Assembly: GCA_022410635.1 (NCBI GenBank)
Contig: JAJVDF010000458.1
Coordinates: forward strand, 32,860 to 96,859
Length of the DNA: 64,000 nt
Source: Tretioscincus oriximinensis
Taxonomy: Eukaryota > Chordata > Lepidosauria > Squamata > Gymnophthalmidae
Reading direction: 5' to 3'
The notes beneath the pieces are model-generated. The model ran no database searches, was not told the origin of the DNA, and saw only the letters and a program-made list of their open reading frames with translations. Shown here piece after piece: positions 37,542-48,055 of the stretch; positions within the stretch are counted from its first letter, which is position 1, and every line of letters begins with the position of its first letter. The translations under genes were made by a program, and so were the position numbers.

Positions 37542-38275
37542 GCATACAGTTTAGCAGCTTTTAAGTGCACAGGAATTGTAATGTAATGCTAAGAATTTCA
37601 TCCCACATGGCATGTCTTTTGGTTTATTTCATTCCAAACGTTGTTCATCTACTTTCTACAAATGCCCATTTCATTCTTCCTCTTTTAATCAAAGTACAAA
37701 GTAAGAAACATTCAGGAAAATCTTTCTCTAGCCAATGTATCCCTTCCAACTATCCTTTCTAAACGGAGTTGCTTGCCAACATCCTGACTATAGTCAGCAC
37801 TTCTCTACCACTGAAGGTTAGCTGTTCTGACATTAATATAAAAACAAATAAATCTGTTTCCACACATGAAAATTGTCAGCAGGATACTGAAATTTCCCAT
37901 GAACTGGAATTGGGAATATCCCAGGTAACTTATCTCTTGAGCATTTTCTTCTTCAGATTCCATTGGCTATAATGCCAATGAACTCTATTTCATGAAAAGT
38001 CAAAAGTTTTGTACTTTGAATCTTATTCTGGGCCTGCCTTCTGCATATGAATGGAAATTATGGCAGACCCCGTGCCACATTCTACAACAGCATTGCATGG
38101 CAGGCCTTTATGCCAAGATAATAATATGAAAAAGATGCAAGATATCAAATGAGTGAAACAACCATACAACTTCAGGACTAGAGAAAACCTCAGCAGTAGT
38201 GGAACCAAACAGTGATCTCGCTATACCCAGTGATATCCATAAATAATACAAACAACTGAAAATGCAGCTAAAAGC
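37542..38275. other. no gene seen
   Basis: No recognisable gene or repeat. Confidence 0.5.
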
Positions 38276-38555
38276 ACAGTGGCACAGAGGTTAAGAACAG
38301 GCTTTTCAACTGAGAGGTCAGTCATTTGAGACCCATGTGTCTGCCACGGAGGGGAGCGAACATGCTGTACCAGCCTTAGCTTCAACCAACCTAGCTGCAA
38401 AAGTGAGCAATCGCAAATAGATTAATAGGTACCATCATCTCAACGTGATGGAGGATAGAATGTAAGCCTTCTGGTGAAAAATAGCTTGTAAGCCACTTTG
38501 AGTCCCTTCAGGTGAAAAAACAGGGTATAAAAACTCAGTTCTTCTTCTTCTAAAA
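38276..38555 (+). mobile_element. tRNA-derived SINE (family B)
   Basis: Forward copy with a diverged head (GTGGCACAGAGGTTAAGAAC as A box region), a body with AAAGTGAGCAATCGCAAATAG, and the tail AGGGTATAAAAACTCAGTTC then TTCTTCTTC. Confidence 0.82.
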
Positions 38556-38748
38556 AACTAGCATGAGTAAGGGACTACCTAGTGTGCCATTCCCAATGCT
38601 GTACAGAAATCAGAGGTGCCTGCTCAGTGTAGAATGATTCTGATCTCTGAGAAAAAAGGTCCACTCAAGCGAAGCTCAGGGAGGTTATCATGATCACCTA
38701 AGGAAGGTTTTAAAAAAGTGTGTTGAATAAGGCTCTGTAGCAAACATG

Positions 38749-39075
38749 AGAAGAAGAAGAAGAAGAAGAAGAACTAGGTTCTTATATACTGCTTTTCTCA
38801 CCTTTCAAAGGGACTTAAAGCGGCTTACAAGGGTATTTTGCCCGAAGACTCACATTCTATCTTCCCCACCAGGCTGTGGTGGTTCCCATGTATCTACTTG
38901 CATTCAGTTGCAATTTCTTGCAATTCATGCTTTCGAATAGCTGGGTTGGCTAGAGCTACAGGCTAGTGGAAGGTGCTCACCACTCCCCACGTCCCACACA
39001 GGGCTTCGAAACCCCATCTCCCAGCTGAGAGACGGATTCCTTAGCAACTGAGCTATCCGTGGCTGCTACACCGTC
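38749..39075 (-). mobile_element. tRNA-derived SINE (family B), near full length
   Basis: The best copy of the family. On the minus strand it has an A box (GGATAGCTCAGTTGCTAAGG), a B box (GGTTTCGAAGCCC), a body, and the 3' end GCAGTATATAAGAACC with an (AAG)n run on plus at 38749-38772. Useful as the reference for the interrupted copy at 60405. Confidence 0.92.
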
Positions 39076-40020
39076 CCCTGTGGGGGAACAAAAATCCCCA
39101 GCCCTTTGGATCCCTTGGAGGTCAGCTTCAAAACTCATGGAAGCTTTGAAACCAATGTAGGAGCTGATCTGGATCTGAGCCATCATGCAGACAGTGCTGA
39201 TCCAGACTATACCTTTCCAGATCCAAACTCACTAGTGTAGATCAGTGCAAAAAGGGCCAATTACTCTTCTATACTACCAAGGGCCACAATAGGGAAGTGG
39301 GGGGGAGGCAAAAGGGGAAGGTATGCTAGACAGTGAGNTGAGGAGGGCACCAAAATGGCTGCTGCATCTTTCCAATCCACTGCTGCTTCCAATATAGGGG
39401 AAAGAAAAAAGGTAAGTTCCTTATCTTTTAATTGTTGCACAGAAGGAATTCCAGCAAATGTTGCATACATGGCAAACTGCCACTGCAGAGATGGCCTCCC
39501 CCGTCCCAGATCACCATTATTAAAAGAATGGAAACCCTGATCTGTTTTTCATATGTTATCCCCATCAAACAGAAATAAAAAAAGCCAAAGCTGCATGTAA
39601 TATGTGACTTGTACACAAATCCAAGATATAAGTCTAAAGCATAGATTCCTTCCTGGTAGAGTTAAGATGGAACAGGTATGTCTATGTGCAGTGAAGGAAG
39701 AAGGTGGCTTTAATCTGCAACCACTCAAAGCATTGCATAATATGGTTTTAAAATCTCTCCCTTCTTCTTGCACAAAAGCTCTGTAAACTCTGTGACATTA
39801 CCCTGCAGACACCTGTCCAACACAATGTTATACAGATTCATGATATCCTACACTCCTTGCTAGTGCTAATATACAGTTGAGTCATCAATGTATCTTCCTT
39901 TCCTTTATATTTTTTTTAATCTTGCTTACTTGAGATCTTCCCAGGATACCATACTACTTCTAAGTATTACCGAATATGCCTCTGCCCTGGTTGCCTTTGT
40001 CCAACCTCTAAAGCTCTGTA
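39076..40020. other. no gene; unclassified repeat at 39160-39260
   Basis: 39160-39260 (GTGCTGATCCAGACTATACC, then AGTGCAAAAAGGGCC) resembles text near 56520-56630 and may be a MITE. The rest shows nothing. Confidence 0.4.
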
Positions 40021-40146
40021 GCCCTGATCACACACTAATATATTTTAACCCAGTTTTAATCCACTTTTGAAATGGAAAAACACAACAGCAAAGATGGGCT
40101 TTCTGAAATCGAGAATGCCAAAGCAAACTTAGGTGTGATCAGGGTC
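40021..40146. mobile_element. MITE, 126 bp, with 13-14 bp inverted ends
   Basis: Left end GCCCTGATCACAC and right end GTGTGATCAGGGTC are inverted complements with one mismatch. TA lies just outside both ends. It is non-coding, and its superfamily is not certain. Confidence 0.7.
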
Positions 40147-41625
40147 TATGTAACAGAGAAATATCTGGGATTTCTAGACAATGCTAGCTCAATAAATAGT
40201 TGACTCCATTAAGTTCCTATCTCCTAGTAGTCCCATCCCAACAGGTTAATAATATGATACTGAAAACAGACTCGGTTGGAATTGGCCCCATTGTTTTTCC
40301 ACTTAAATAGAAAATGGTGTTAGTATTCAGTAGTCCAAGAAACAGGATGAAATTCAGTTATCCATTTGGATATTTTATTGATAGAGATANGGCTAAGAAG
40401 AAGACCAAAAGTTACTATCTAACTTCAGTAGCAATCAAAGAACCAGAACGCTGGGAAACGGAAAGCAAGTGGTTAAATATTCCATGCTGAGCTCCGCCTG
40501 CATAGAGCATCGGGCCAATATGGGGGAGCGCGCCAGCGGGAAAAGTTATTTGAAAGGTGGAAAATGAAAGTAAGAGAGGGAAAAACAGAACTACAGCAAA
40601 GATTCCACTAACAAATGGTGTGGACAAGTCACAGCCCCACAGAGATTTTCCAGGGATTCCCCCAGCAGAAATGGAATTAAAATAAAGAATAGTTATTCAG
40701 ATTTTATTTGGTCTAAGTCCAGTTTCTTTTACTTGTGGAGCCACTTCAAATTAAATTTGGAAGGCATCCTCNCTCAGGGAAAAGGACAGAAATTCCTTCC
40801 CCTCAGCCAATATTGTCTCTGAATAACGGTCATGCCACCACACTTCCAAACAGTGTACGGGGCTCCATTTCCCAGGATGAGATTTGTGCATCTTCAGAAG
40901 ACCACAAATATCAGCTTTTGTTACCAAGCAAAACTGGTGGAACTCCATTTTCTGATCAATCTCACCCTGCCTAAGTGTTGCAGAGAAGCTACAAAGGACA
41001 GGTTGAAGATGAACCAAGGTATTAAAAGCTCAGCACGCCACCCCTGCACTTTCAAAACTCTTGCAACTGGCTCTTGGCCGAGGGTATTCAAACCCTTCCT
41101 TTCCCCTCCCCACAAGAGGATAGCTCCTCCCAAATCTATTTTGGCAGCAGGGGAGGAAAAGAGAAAAAGCTTCAATCCAAATTCCTTTCCTGCCAGTTTC
41201 TGCAGTGTGAAATTGACCATATAGAGCCACCCATGATTCTAGCCACTTGCTCTCTGTGCCATTTTCTGTTGTCAACACAAAAGTTGACAAGTTCAATCAT
41301 GTAAACTCACATTCAGAAAAGCAATTTTCATCACTGTAGCCTTCCACGTGTGGGAAAAAACACCTACAAATGTGTGGAACAAAATGCTGTCCTTATGCAT
41401 GCTATGGAGAAAGTAGAGTTTAGGCAAAGTAGTACAGGTTATACCTCTCCTCATTTAACTGAGGATGAAGGTAGTATGCAGAAAGAGGCATGCTCTTATT
41501 TCAAACACATTTATTGTTATTTGTGATTAATCTTGTCAATCAAATAAGTGAATAATATCACTAATAAAACCATCACCCAAGTGGTCACTGCATGAGCATC
41601 CAGCAAATACCAAATATCTAGGTAC
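40147..41625. other. no gene seen
   Basis: Frames of 88-130 codons overlap on both strands at 40750-41300, in a moderately GC-richer segment. None shows a known domain, and mutual overlap suggests chance. Confidence 0.4.
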
Positions 41626-41694
41626 ACAATGATGATGATGATGACAATGATGATGATAATAATAATTAATAACAATAACAATTAATAATAATAC
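41626..41694. repeat. (GAT)n/(AAT)n microsatellite
   Basis: Imperfect GAT, then AAT and AAC trinucleotides over about 70 bp. Confidence 0.9.
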
Positions 41695-41899
41695 CCTTTT
41701 AACCAAGGGGCATAACAGAATACATATACAGTATATCAAAAACACAGACAACCTCACAACCCCAACCATTAAAGACCTCCCAAGACTCCAGAGATTGAAA
41801 CAAAAGTTTCCAAATTCTTACCAAAGCATAAGCGATCTTTCTCCAGCCTAAACACCCGTGGAAGGTATGCAGCCAAGTCCTGAAAGGCACACAGCCTTG

Positions 41900-42110
41900 A
41901 GACTGCTATACGTGTTGGGGAGACTGCCAGTAATCCCCTCGAGGCAGATCATAAATTTCTCTAGGAAAATACCAAGTCAAATTGGGTGCCAAATAATCAG
42001 GTGTATCAGTGTGCAAGGCTTTAAATATTAAAACTAATAGTTTAAAATGGGTTCTATCATGTACTGGTAGCCAAAGAAATATCCTATGGGAAGATTTCAC
42101 TTTGGTTTAG
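41900..42110 (-). mobile_element. L2 LINE ORF2 C-terminal fragment
   Basis: The minus frame from 42100 reads WLPVHDRTHFKLLVLIFKAL, followed by HTDTPDYLAPNL, matching the L2/CR1-group pattern W-L-P-V-x-x-R-x-x-F-K-x-L-x-L-x-F-K-A-L. Flanks to about 42300 may belong to the same insertion. Confidence 0.8.
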
Positions 42111-42397
42111 TACAACCCTAACNGCCATGTTCTAGATAACAATAAGGGGCAAAGGAGAACAAGAGGGCAAACCTGCCAACAATTTAGTCTCAGCCAACAG
42201 GAACCGCTGGATTCTCCTAATATTTAGCAAATGGAAATTGCACCAATAAAAGAGCTCATGATAATCTAATAAGGTTCCGGTCTGTTGAGACCACTGAACA
42301 ATCCTACAAACGAACAGATGGACAAACCAAAGGAGCAACTGGCCAATCAGGCTGAAATAGCAAAATCTGTATTGTCCATAGTAAACTTTAAACAGTG

Positions 42398-42625
42398 TGT
42401 TAAGAACATAAGGAGACAAGAGGACAAGAGCCCATCTAATCTAGCATTCTGTCTCATCAGTGCCCCACCAATTGCAACTGAGCAGTCTGAAGCAGAAGAA
42501 CGCTAAACCTTCAACTTTTCTTGACTTCCTGCAAATGGTTCTTCTGGAATACTGCCTGTTGCTCCATCCTGGAGACAGCAGTCAAGGGACCCATCCAAGC
42601 AACTTTGTCATCCAATGAGAGACAG
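42398..42625 (-). mobile_element. CR1 LINE 3' fragment
   Basis: Reverse: TTAAGAACATAAGGAG, GAGCCCATCTAATCTAGC and ACTGCCTGTTGCTCCATCC. Confidence 0.85.
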
Positions 42626-42879
42626 AATCCATGCTGCAGAGTTATTTGTATTTCCATGTGTGAGCTGTTATGTTAGCAGCCTTTAATCCCATTTGGGTGT
42701 ATTAATGCATATGTTCAGAAATTTTGATGCCCTTTGACTATATATTCTTTTACATGTGTGACTATTTACTTTGCACCACTGAAGAAGACCAAGTGTCGAA
42801 ACATGTCCGGCTTCNACCATACTGCATTTTACATCTCGTGGTCCCACGTAGTGTTGGGTTCTTCATCACCACAGTGGTT

Positions 42880-43092
42880 AGAGCAGCTTATCGGGTAGTC
42901 TCCTGGTTCGATTCCCCACTCCTCCATGAAAGCCAGCTGGGTAATCTTGGGCCAATCACAGTTCTTTAGAACTCTCAGCCCCACTTACTTCACAAGGTGT
43001 CTGTCCGCCCCCCTGTGGTTGGCTACCCTGAGACCTTTGGGTATAAGGCAGGATAGAAGTATAAATAAATAAATAATAAATAAATAAATAGA
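42880..43092 (+). mobile_element. tRNA-derived CORE-type SINE (family A)
   Basis: Forward: A box GTGGTTAGAGCAGCTTATC, B box GGTTCGATTCCCCACTCC, CORE GGGTAATCTTGGGCCAATCA, L2-like tail CCCTGAGACCTTTGGGTATA, then (AAAT)n. Confidence 0.9.
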
Positions 43093-44127
43093 CATATGGA
43101 CATTTATTATTTTATATATTTTTATATTTGAGTATTTTAATTGTATTAGTCACTATTATTGTTTGATGCTGTTTTAAAGTGGCTATATGTCTAGATTGTA
43201 TTGTTGTCACAGTGTATTATAACTCTATTGGTTTATATTTGGTTCTGCTGTTTTTTACTTTTGGGAGATTGTGGATTTTGCTTAGTTTTTTTTCTCCAGG
43301 TTGGGATTTTGGTATTTGGTCATCCATTGAGAGATACTTGACAAACAGGTCATCAACGGAATCAAGGCTGCGGAGTTCAANAAAGCAAAACTATGAAAAT
43401 TTGGCTTTTATCAGCATAGGTGTGATGTTGAAAATCCTTTTCTGAAATATGAAAACCAAAAGGGAAGCTAAACAGTGACAAATCTAACAGCATGGAAATG
43501 TTTTTTTAAGTAAGGTGCTCATATATTGGTGTGATTATAAAATTAAATTCAGAATGAGCCATTCTGTAGAAGTACTTCCTTATTAACAGATAAATAGAAA
43601 AATAGACTTTTTCCACCAGAAAGTCATATGAAGATTGGAGTTCTAAAACAAAAAATAATTTATGTGCCCAGAGTAAATGAGATCTCCAAACTAGGGCAGG
43701 TGTCAAAGAAATTAATGGTTTTAATGTTGGTTTGCTCTGGCAACAACTCTCTTTTCTTGCAGCAGTAAAAGATTTTGCTTCCGTACAACTGAAAATTCCT
43801 AAGAACAAATACAGCAATTCTAATAGTTTTTATTCTCTTTATCATTCACCCCAACACTAATCATGCAACTGTTACCTGATTTTTACATTCCAACCAAAAT
43901 TTAAAAAACAAAAGACAACCCTGCTGGAATTGTGGCAGGAACTACTATATTTTTAAAAAAAATTCAAATTTTAAAAGCTTGGAGATTTTTGTAAATTCCT
44001 TTTGTCTCTTGACACTTTAATTGATTCTCACACCTGGAAAAACACTAGGGAAAAAAATAAGAAGAGAACTTAATCCTGCTGAGCCATGCGATTTCAGCAA
44101 GAATATATAATGGGCAAATCTGAAAAA
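43093..44127. other. no gene seen
   Basis: AT-rich. The frames at 43817-43506 and 43845-43660 have no family resemblance. Confidence 0.5.
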
Positions 44128-44209
44128 AAGCAAGTCTAAAATATGTGGTCTTCAACTTTTGGCACTTCAAACTACCGGAAGTCGGAGACCACATATTTTA
44201 GACTTGCTT
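44128..44209. repeat. perfect 24-bp inverted repeat with 34-nt loop
   Basis: Arms at 44128-44151 and 44186-44209 are exact reverse complements (left arm opens AAGCAAGTCTAAAATATGTG). There are no mismatches, so the structure is young or maintained. No repeat family is recognised around it. Confidence 0.95.
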
Positions 44210-44224
44210 AATGTAGGTCTTAAT

Positions 44225-44398
44225 GCAGAAGAATGCATCTCTTTAAGCTGGCCTTTGGCTGAAGAAATAGCCTCTCCTTCACCATTTCCAGACACTGTTT
44301 TAAAATGTTAGTTTTGTAATCTTGTTTTTTATCCTTAGTTGTCCTGAGACCTTCAGGTGTAAGGCAAGCGATAAGAATCAATAAAGATTTTAAAATCT
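44225..44398 (+). mobile_element. L2 LINE 3' end
   Basis: CTGGCCTTTGGCTGAAGAAA (end of ORF2) followed by GTTGTCCTGAGACCTTCAGG and an AATAAAG-type tail. Confidence 0.78.
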
Positions 44399-45716
44399 AT
44401 TTCCGTCGTTTCCTCATACTTCTTTGCTAAGTTTATAGTCACTTCTTCCCGTGGAAAACATACAATTAAACACATCCTATGAACTGCACTGTGGAATCAG
44501 GTTTTTTTATTCCAAAAATAATTATCTGCCACAATAGTCAAACAAGTACGGAGATACAACTTTATGTTCGTTCACCTGTGGAGTAATTTTTATTTTAGAA
44601 CCATCCATCGACAGGGAAATGGGGTGAGACAACATCTTTAATCCATAAAATCACCCCGACACCAAAATGAAAACAAAACTGGGAAACCTGCTTCACACCA
44701 TATTCAAAATTCCCAAAAAGAAATTTCGTAAGAATAACCAAAATGTCACAAACATTTTCTGAACTTTTTCTCCAAAGACACAGTTGTACCCATACCTTTA
44801 AAGAAACTGGAAAGGATGGGGGTTTTTCTGTTCAGTACTTTTCACACAATCACACAAAGGCAGATTTGAAGCCTATTTCGGGATTTAAGCAGTCATCTGT
44901 CCGCCTACGCGTGTTCTGGGTGGGGGTCCACAAGGTTCCCGAGAAGGCGATAGAAATGTCCGGTACTAGGAGTTTTCCAACTGGAAATCCCAGACCAGAG
45001 TCCCCCAAAGCACGAGATTTTTGTTTTTTTACTTATGCTCAAAGTGCACGTAATTTTTTTAATGTCATTTCCAGGGGCCGTACCGGAAGTGACATCATGT
45101 CTGGGNACCATTCCTGGAAGCAAAGGCCAGAAGTGTCATCATTTGTAATATCACTTCCTGTCCTGCAGGGCCCTTTCTGGAAGCTGGGGACATTGGTGTA
45201 GGAGAACTTATACCACATACAAGAGTGGATAATCTGATAAAATGTATGAGATTCTCAGGCACCTTCCACCATGGACTTCTGTCACATAATGTCCGAGACA
45301 AACCCGCCCTCTATGACATGTGTCTCCTGTCCTGCTTTGTGGCCAGTTGATCCCGATCAGTAGATTGCCACCAACCTCGCCTACCTTCTCCCTGTGCGCC
45401 CACAACCCACAACCTCGTCCGCCCACATCAGATGAGGTGAACGAGCGCATGGCTGACAACTCAGCATTGTGCCGTCTTGAAGCNCTCCCATACAGGCATT
45501 GATCCTATATGTGGCTTTAGCCTGACGGAAAAAAGTTTTAAAAGCAAACATGTGACCAAGACCCAGCAGGCCATACTATAGTTTGTCTAACCAGTGGTAC
45601 TGCAGCCCACATGGGTATCTCCGACCTTCTGTTGAGTTTCCTCAGTCTGAACGGACAGGAATCCTCAGACCCGCTCATGATATGAAGGTGTCCCTGGGCA
45701 AGGATGGATGCGGCAG
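44399..45716. other. no gene seen
   Basis: The frame 44743-45201 (152 codons, one ambiguous) shows no domain I know. GC rises gradually toward the HTR7 island. Confidence 0.4.
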
Positions 45717-45830
45717 AGGCCCTGTCCACANGGAGCCTTGCTCTGTGTAACATCTCGGGGCAGAGCCTGGCCATCCACATGCCAGTGTAGACTATGGCAG
45801 GCCCCATTCGGCTCCGTGTGGACAGGGCCT
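45717..45830. mobile_element. MITE-like element with 21-bp inverted ends
   Basis: Left arm 45717-45737 (AGGCCCTGTCCACA then GGAGCC) and right arm 45810-45830 (GGCTCC then GTGTGGACAGGGCCT) pair along 21 bp apart from one N. It lies next to the SPIN-like MITE in HTR7 intron 1. Confidence 0.7.
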
Positions 45831-45846
45831 TAGTTAGCCTCTACAC

Positions 45847-46025
45847 CAGTGGTTCTCAACCTTTCTAATGCCGTGACCACGCAAATACAGTTCCTCATGT
45901 TGCGGTGACCCCAATTTTGGTGGCTACTCCATGGCACAGCATCGGAAACATGGCTTTAGGTGACCCCTGTGTTTTGGTCGGTTCGACCCCCGCCGGGGTC
46001 GCGACCCACAGGTTGAGAACCGCTG
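45847..46025. mobile_element. SPIN-like hAT MITE in HTR7 intron 1
   Basis: 179 bp. Left end CAGTGGTTCTCAACCTTTCT, then TACAGTTCCTCATGTTGCGG, and right end GGGGTCGCGACCCACAGG closing with GAACCGCTG. These match my memory of SPIN (hAT) non-autonomous elements. An 8-bp target duplication with one mismatch flanks it: CTCTACAC at 45839-45846 and CTCTAAAC at 46026-46033. It ends 164 bp from the HTR7 splice donor. Confidence 0.85.
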
Positions 46026-46183
46026 CTCTAAACCCTCCAGATCCCTACTTTGCCCGCCGCTGCCATAGTCGTGCGCAAACGGAGGCGTCGTCGTGTGGAA
46101 GGCACCGAACCGCCTTGGCCCGTGGAGGCCGCCGCCCGCCCCGTCGGNGAAGCGAAGCCGCCCAGAGGTCCCCTTGGCGCGCC

Positions 46184-46191
46184 ACTGACCT
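46184..46191 (-). promoter_or_regulatory. HTR7: HTR7 exon 1 splice donor
   Basis: The minus strand reads AG|GTCAGT, a good match to the vertebrate 5' splice site. It is placed exactly where receptor homology ends (VISID plus the first two bases of Arg). The intron runs toward lower coordinates. Confidence 0.9.
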
Positions 46192-46851
46192 GTCTATGCT
46201 AATTACGCAGAGGGTCATGATGGACGCGGTGCAGCACATCACGTCCATGGCGATGAAGACGTTGCAGAAGACGCTGCCGAAAATCCACTCGCCGCCGATG
46301 AGGTCGGTGGCGCTGACGAAGGGCATGACGGCCACGGCCACGGACAGGTCGGCCAGGGCCAGCGAGACGATCAGGTAGTTGGACGGCTGCCGGAGCTTCT
46401 TGACGAAGCAGACGGAGATCACCACCAGGCAGTTGCCGGCGATCGTCAGCAGCGTGATGAGCGACAGGGCGGCCCCGATCACCACTTTCTCCACGTTGCC
46501 GTAGCTCAGGATCTGCTCCCCGCACTGCGTGTCGTTGCCGCCGACGCCGCCGACGCCGTAGTCCGGGCTGGGGGAGCCGCCGCCGCCCCCGCTCCCGCCG
46601 CCGCCGCCCCCGGCCTCCCCGGGCCCGCCGGTGACCCCTTGCAAGAGCTTCCCGCCTATTCCTAAGCGAGGCGGGTGCAAGGAGCCTGAAATCATCCTCG
46701 CGCCGGCGACGGAGCTGCCGCTGCTGCTGCTGCTGCTGCCGCTGCTCCCGCCCAGCTGCGGGCGATCCTCCGGCGCCAAGGAGCGCAGCGGGCTGGCGGA
46801 GCGGAGCAGGAGGCGTGGGTAGCCGCTGGCCCCCCGCAAGCCGAGGACCAT
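46190..46851 (-). CDS. HTR7: 5-hydroxytryptamine receptor 7, first coding exon
   Basis: This exon encodes the N-terminal 220 residues of the serotonin 5-HT7 receptor, a Gs-coupled plasma-membrane GPCR. Seen: a variable N-terminus with a Ser tract (about residues 36-47) and a Gly tract (about 81-92), an N-glycosylation sequon NDT at 106, TM1 about 122-150 with the GN motif (N140), TM2 about 159-180 with D168, and TM3 about 196-220 with the disulfide cysteine C196 and the amine-binding aspartate D203. From TM1 to TM3 it is nearly identical to my memory of mammalian HTR7, including KKLRQPSNYLIVSLALADLS. The exon ends two bases into the Arg codon of DRY, followed by donor GTCAGT at 46189-46184, so intron 1 is phase 2 and falls at the start of intracellular loop 2, as I recall for this gene. 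The start is chosen because the ATG at 46851 has A at -3 and G at +4 and the next residues loosely align with the mammalian N-terminus. An internal Met at residue 53 is the alternative. The open frame continues into the intron but has no meaning there. Confidence 0.96.
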
Positions 46852-46921
46852 ATTGAGGAGGAGGGCAGCAGCTGCCCAGGAAGCCAGCAGCCAGACCCAC
46901 GCTGCATGCCCGCCTCTCCTC

Positions 46922-46923
<2 letters not shown>

Positions 46924-46951
<28 letters not shown>
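46924..46951. repeat. (GGC)n trinucleotide repeat in HTR7 5' UTR
   Basis: About nine GGC units lie roughly 75 bp upstream of the HTR7 ATG, probably transcribed in the 5' UTR. On the sense (minus) strand the unit reads GCC. Confidence 0.85.
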
Positions 46952-46952
<1 letters not shown>

Positions 46953-47032
46953 GTCCCAGCGCTCCGACGGCGGCGTCCAGCAGGGGCTCCTGGCTCGAGG
47001 CCGGCGAAGGACCAGGACGGCGCCTGCAGGCA

Positions 47033-47048
47033 GCAGCAGCAGCAGCAA
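47033..47048. repeat. (CAG)5 repeat upstream of HTR7
   Basis: A short CAG run lies in the CpG island about 180 bp upstream of the start codon. On the sense strand it reads CTG. A (CCCT)n run follows at about 47069-47091. Confidence 0.8.
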
Positions 47049-47794
47049 CATAAGGATTGAGTCGCCCCCCCTCCCTCCCTCCCTCCCTCCCGCCAGGGTT
47101 GGGATCCGGGGATCGGCGGGAAAATCCTATCCTGCCGCCGTCTGCCCCGGCCGCCGGTCCCGCCCCGAGGGCTTTTTACCCACGGCGCGGTTCCCTTCCC
47201 CGGGCAGCAGCGCCGCAGGCGGAGAAGAGGGAAGGGCGGACGGGCGGACGGGGCTCCCGCTGCTGCGCTCCGGCAAGAGATCCGCCTCCAAAGGGGGCGC
47301 CGTCGTGTCAGGCGGGCGGGAGAGTTTGCCCAGCCCACCCCGCCCGCCCACGCCACGGCACCCACTGGCCACTCTAGTCCGGGCGGGCTTCTAGGACGGT
47401 TCCGGCGGGCGGCTGAGGATCTCGGCGGCTCCAGTCAGCAGCGATGCCTTAACGTCGTCAAGGGCGGTCGTCGGCGAGGCTGAGCGAGACATCTGAGCCA
47501 AGATTACTCGCTGGGTTCCCGCCTTGCCTCCCCTCCTCTGACTTGTGCCGCCGAGGCTGTGCGCGCACGTGGGGGAGTCACGCGGGGTTGGGGGCGCCAT
47601 ACCGGTCAGGGTCAACTACCCACAAACCATGTTACACGGAGGGCAGATTTGCCTGGGGCAGCCTCTGACGNAACTACTTTCGCGGACCTTACGTACGCGC
47701 AATACGGGTAGATGGACGGGCGACTGCTTAAGGGCTGAAATAGGCTTCAAATCCCCCTTGTAGCCCCTTGTAGCCCATATGCCAGCAGCCAGTG

Positions 47795-48055
47795 TCTCAC
47801 TCCTTTATTTATTTATTTTTTATTTGTACTTATATCCCACCCTATACCCGAAGGTTCAGGGCGGCCAACCAAAGGATGGCGCNGATAGCTTTTGCTGCTT
47901 TCTCCACAACAGACACCCTGTGAAGTGGGTGGGGCTGAGAGAGTTCTAAAGAACTAGCTGGCTTTCATGGAGGAGTGGGGAATCAAACCTGGAGACTAGC
48001 AGCTGCAAGTCCAAAACTCTTAACCANTACACCAAACTGGCCCACAATTTAGTGC
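47795..48055 (-). mobile_element. tRNA-derived CORE-type SINE (family A)
   Basis: Reverse copy about 400 bp upstream of the HTR7 start region: TTTATTTATTTA tail, ATATCCCACCCTATACCCGA, ACACCCTGTGAAGTGGG and GGAATCAAACCTGGAGAC (reverse B box). Confidence 0.9.

Larger units (their letters stand above)
46050..47700. promoter_or_regulatory. HTR7: CpG island with HTR7 promoter and 5' UTR
   Basis: The sequence changes abruptly from AT-rich to very GC- and CpG-rich over about 1.6 kb centred on HTR7 exon 1. GC boxes (GGGCGG) are visible at 47234-47239, 47242-47247 and 47314-47319. I see no convincing TATA box, so transcription probably starts from a dispersed CpG-island promoter somewhere in 46900-47600, reading leftward. 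The start site and any 5' UTR intron cannot be set from sequence alone. Long open frames here on both strands, including a 388-codon one at 46199-47365, follow from the GC content and low stop frequency. Confidence 0.75.

Noticed and set aside
40751..41304. A protein gene of 88-130 codons
   Set aside because: Overlapping frames on both strands, no domain, no splice or start context worth supporting.
46199..47365. 388-codon minus frame across the HTR7 CpG island
   Set aside because: It is in a different frame from the receptor, consists of Arg/Ala/Pro/Gln-rich text and reflects GC-rich sequence with few stops.
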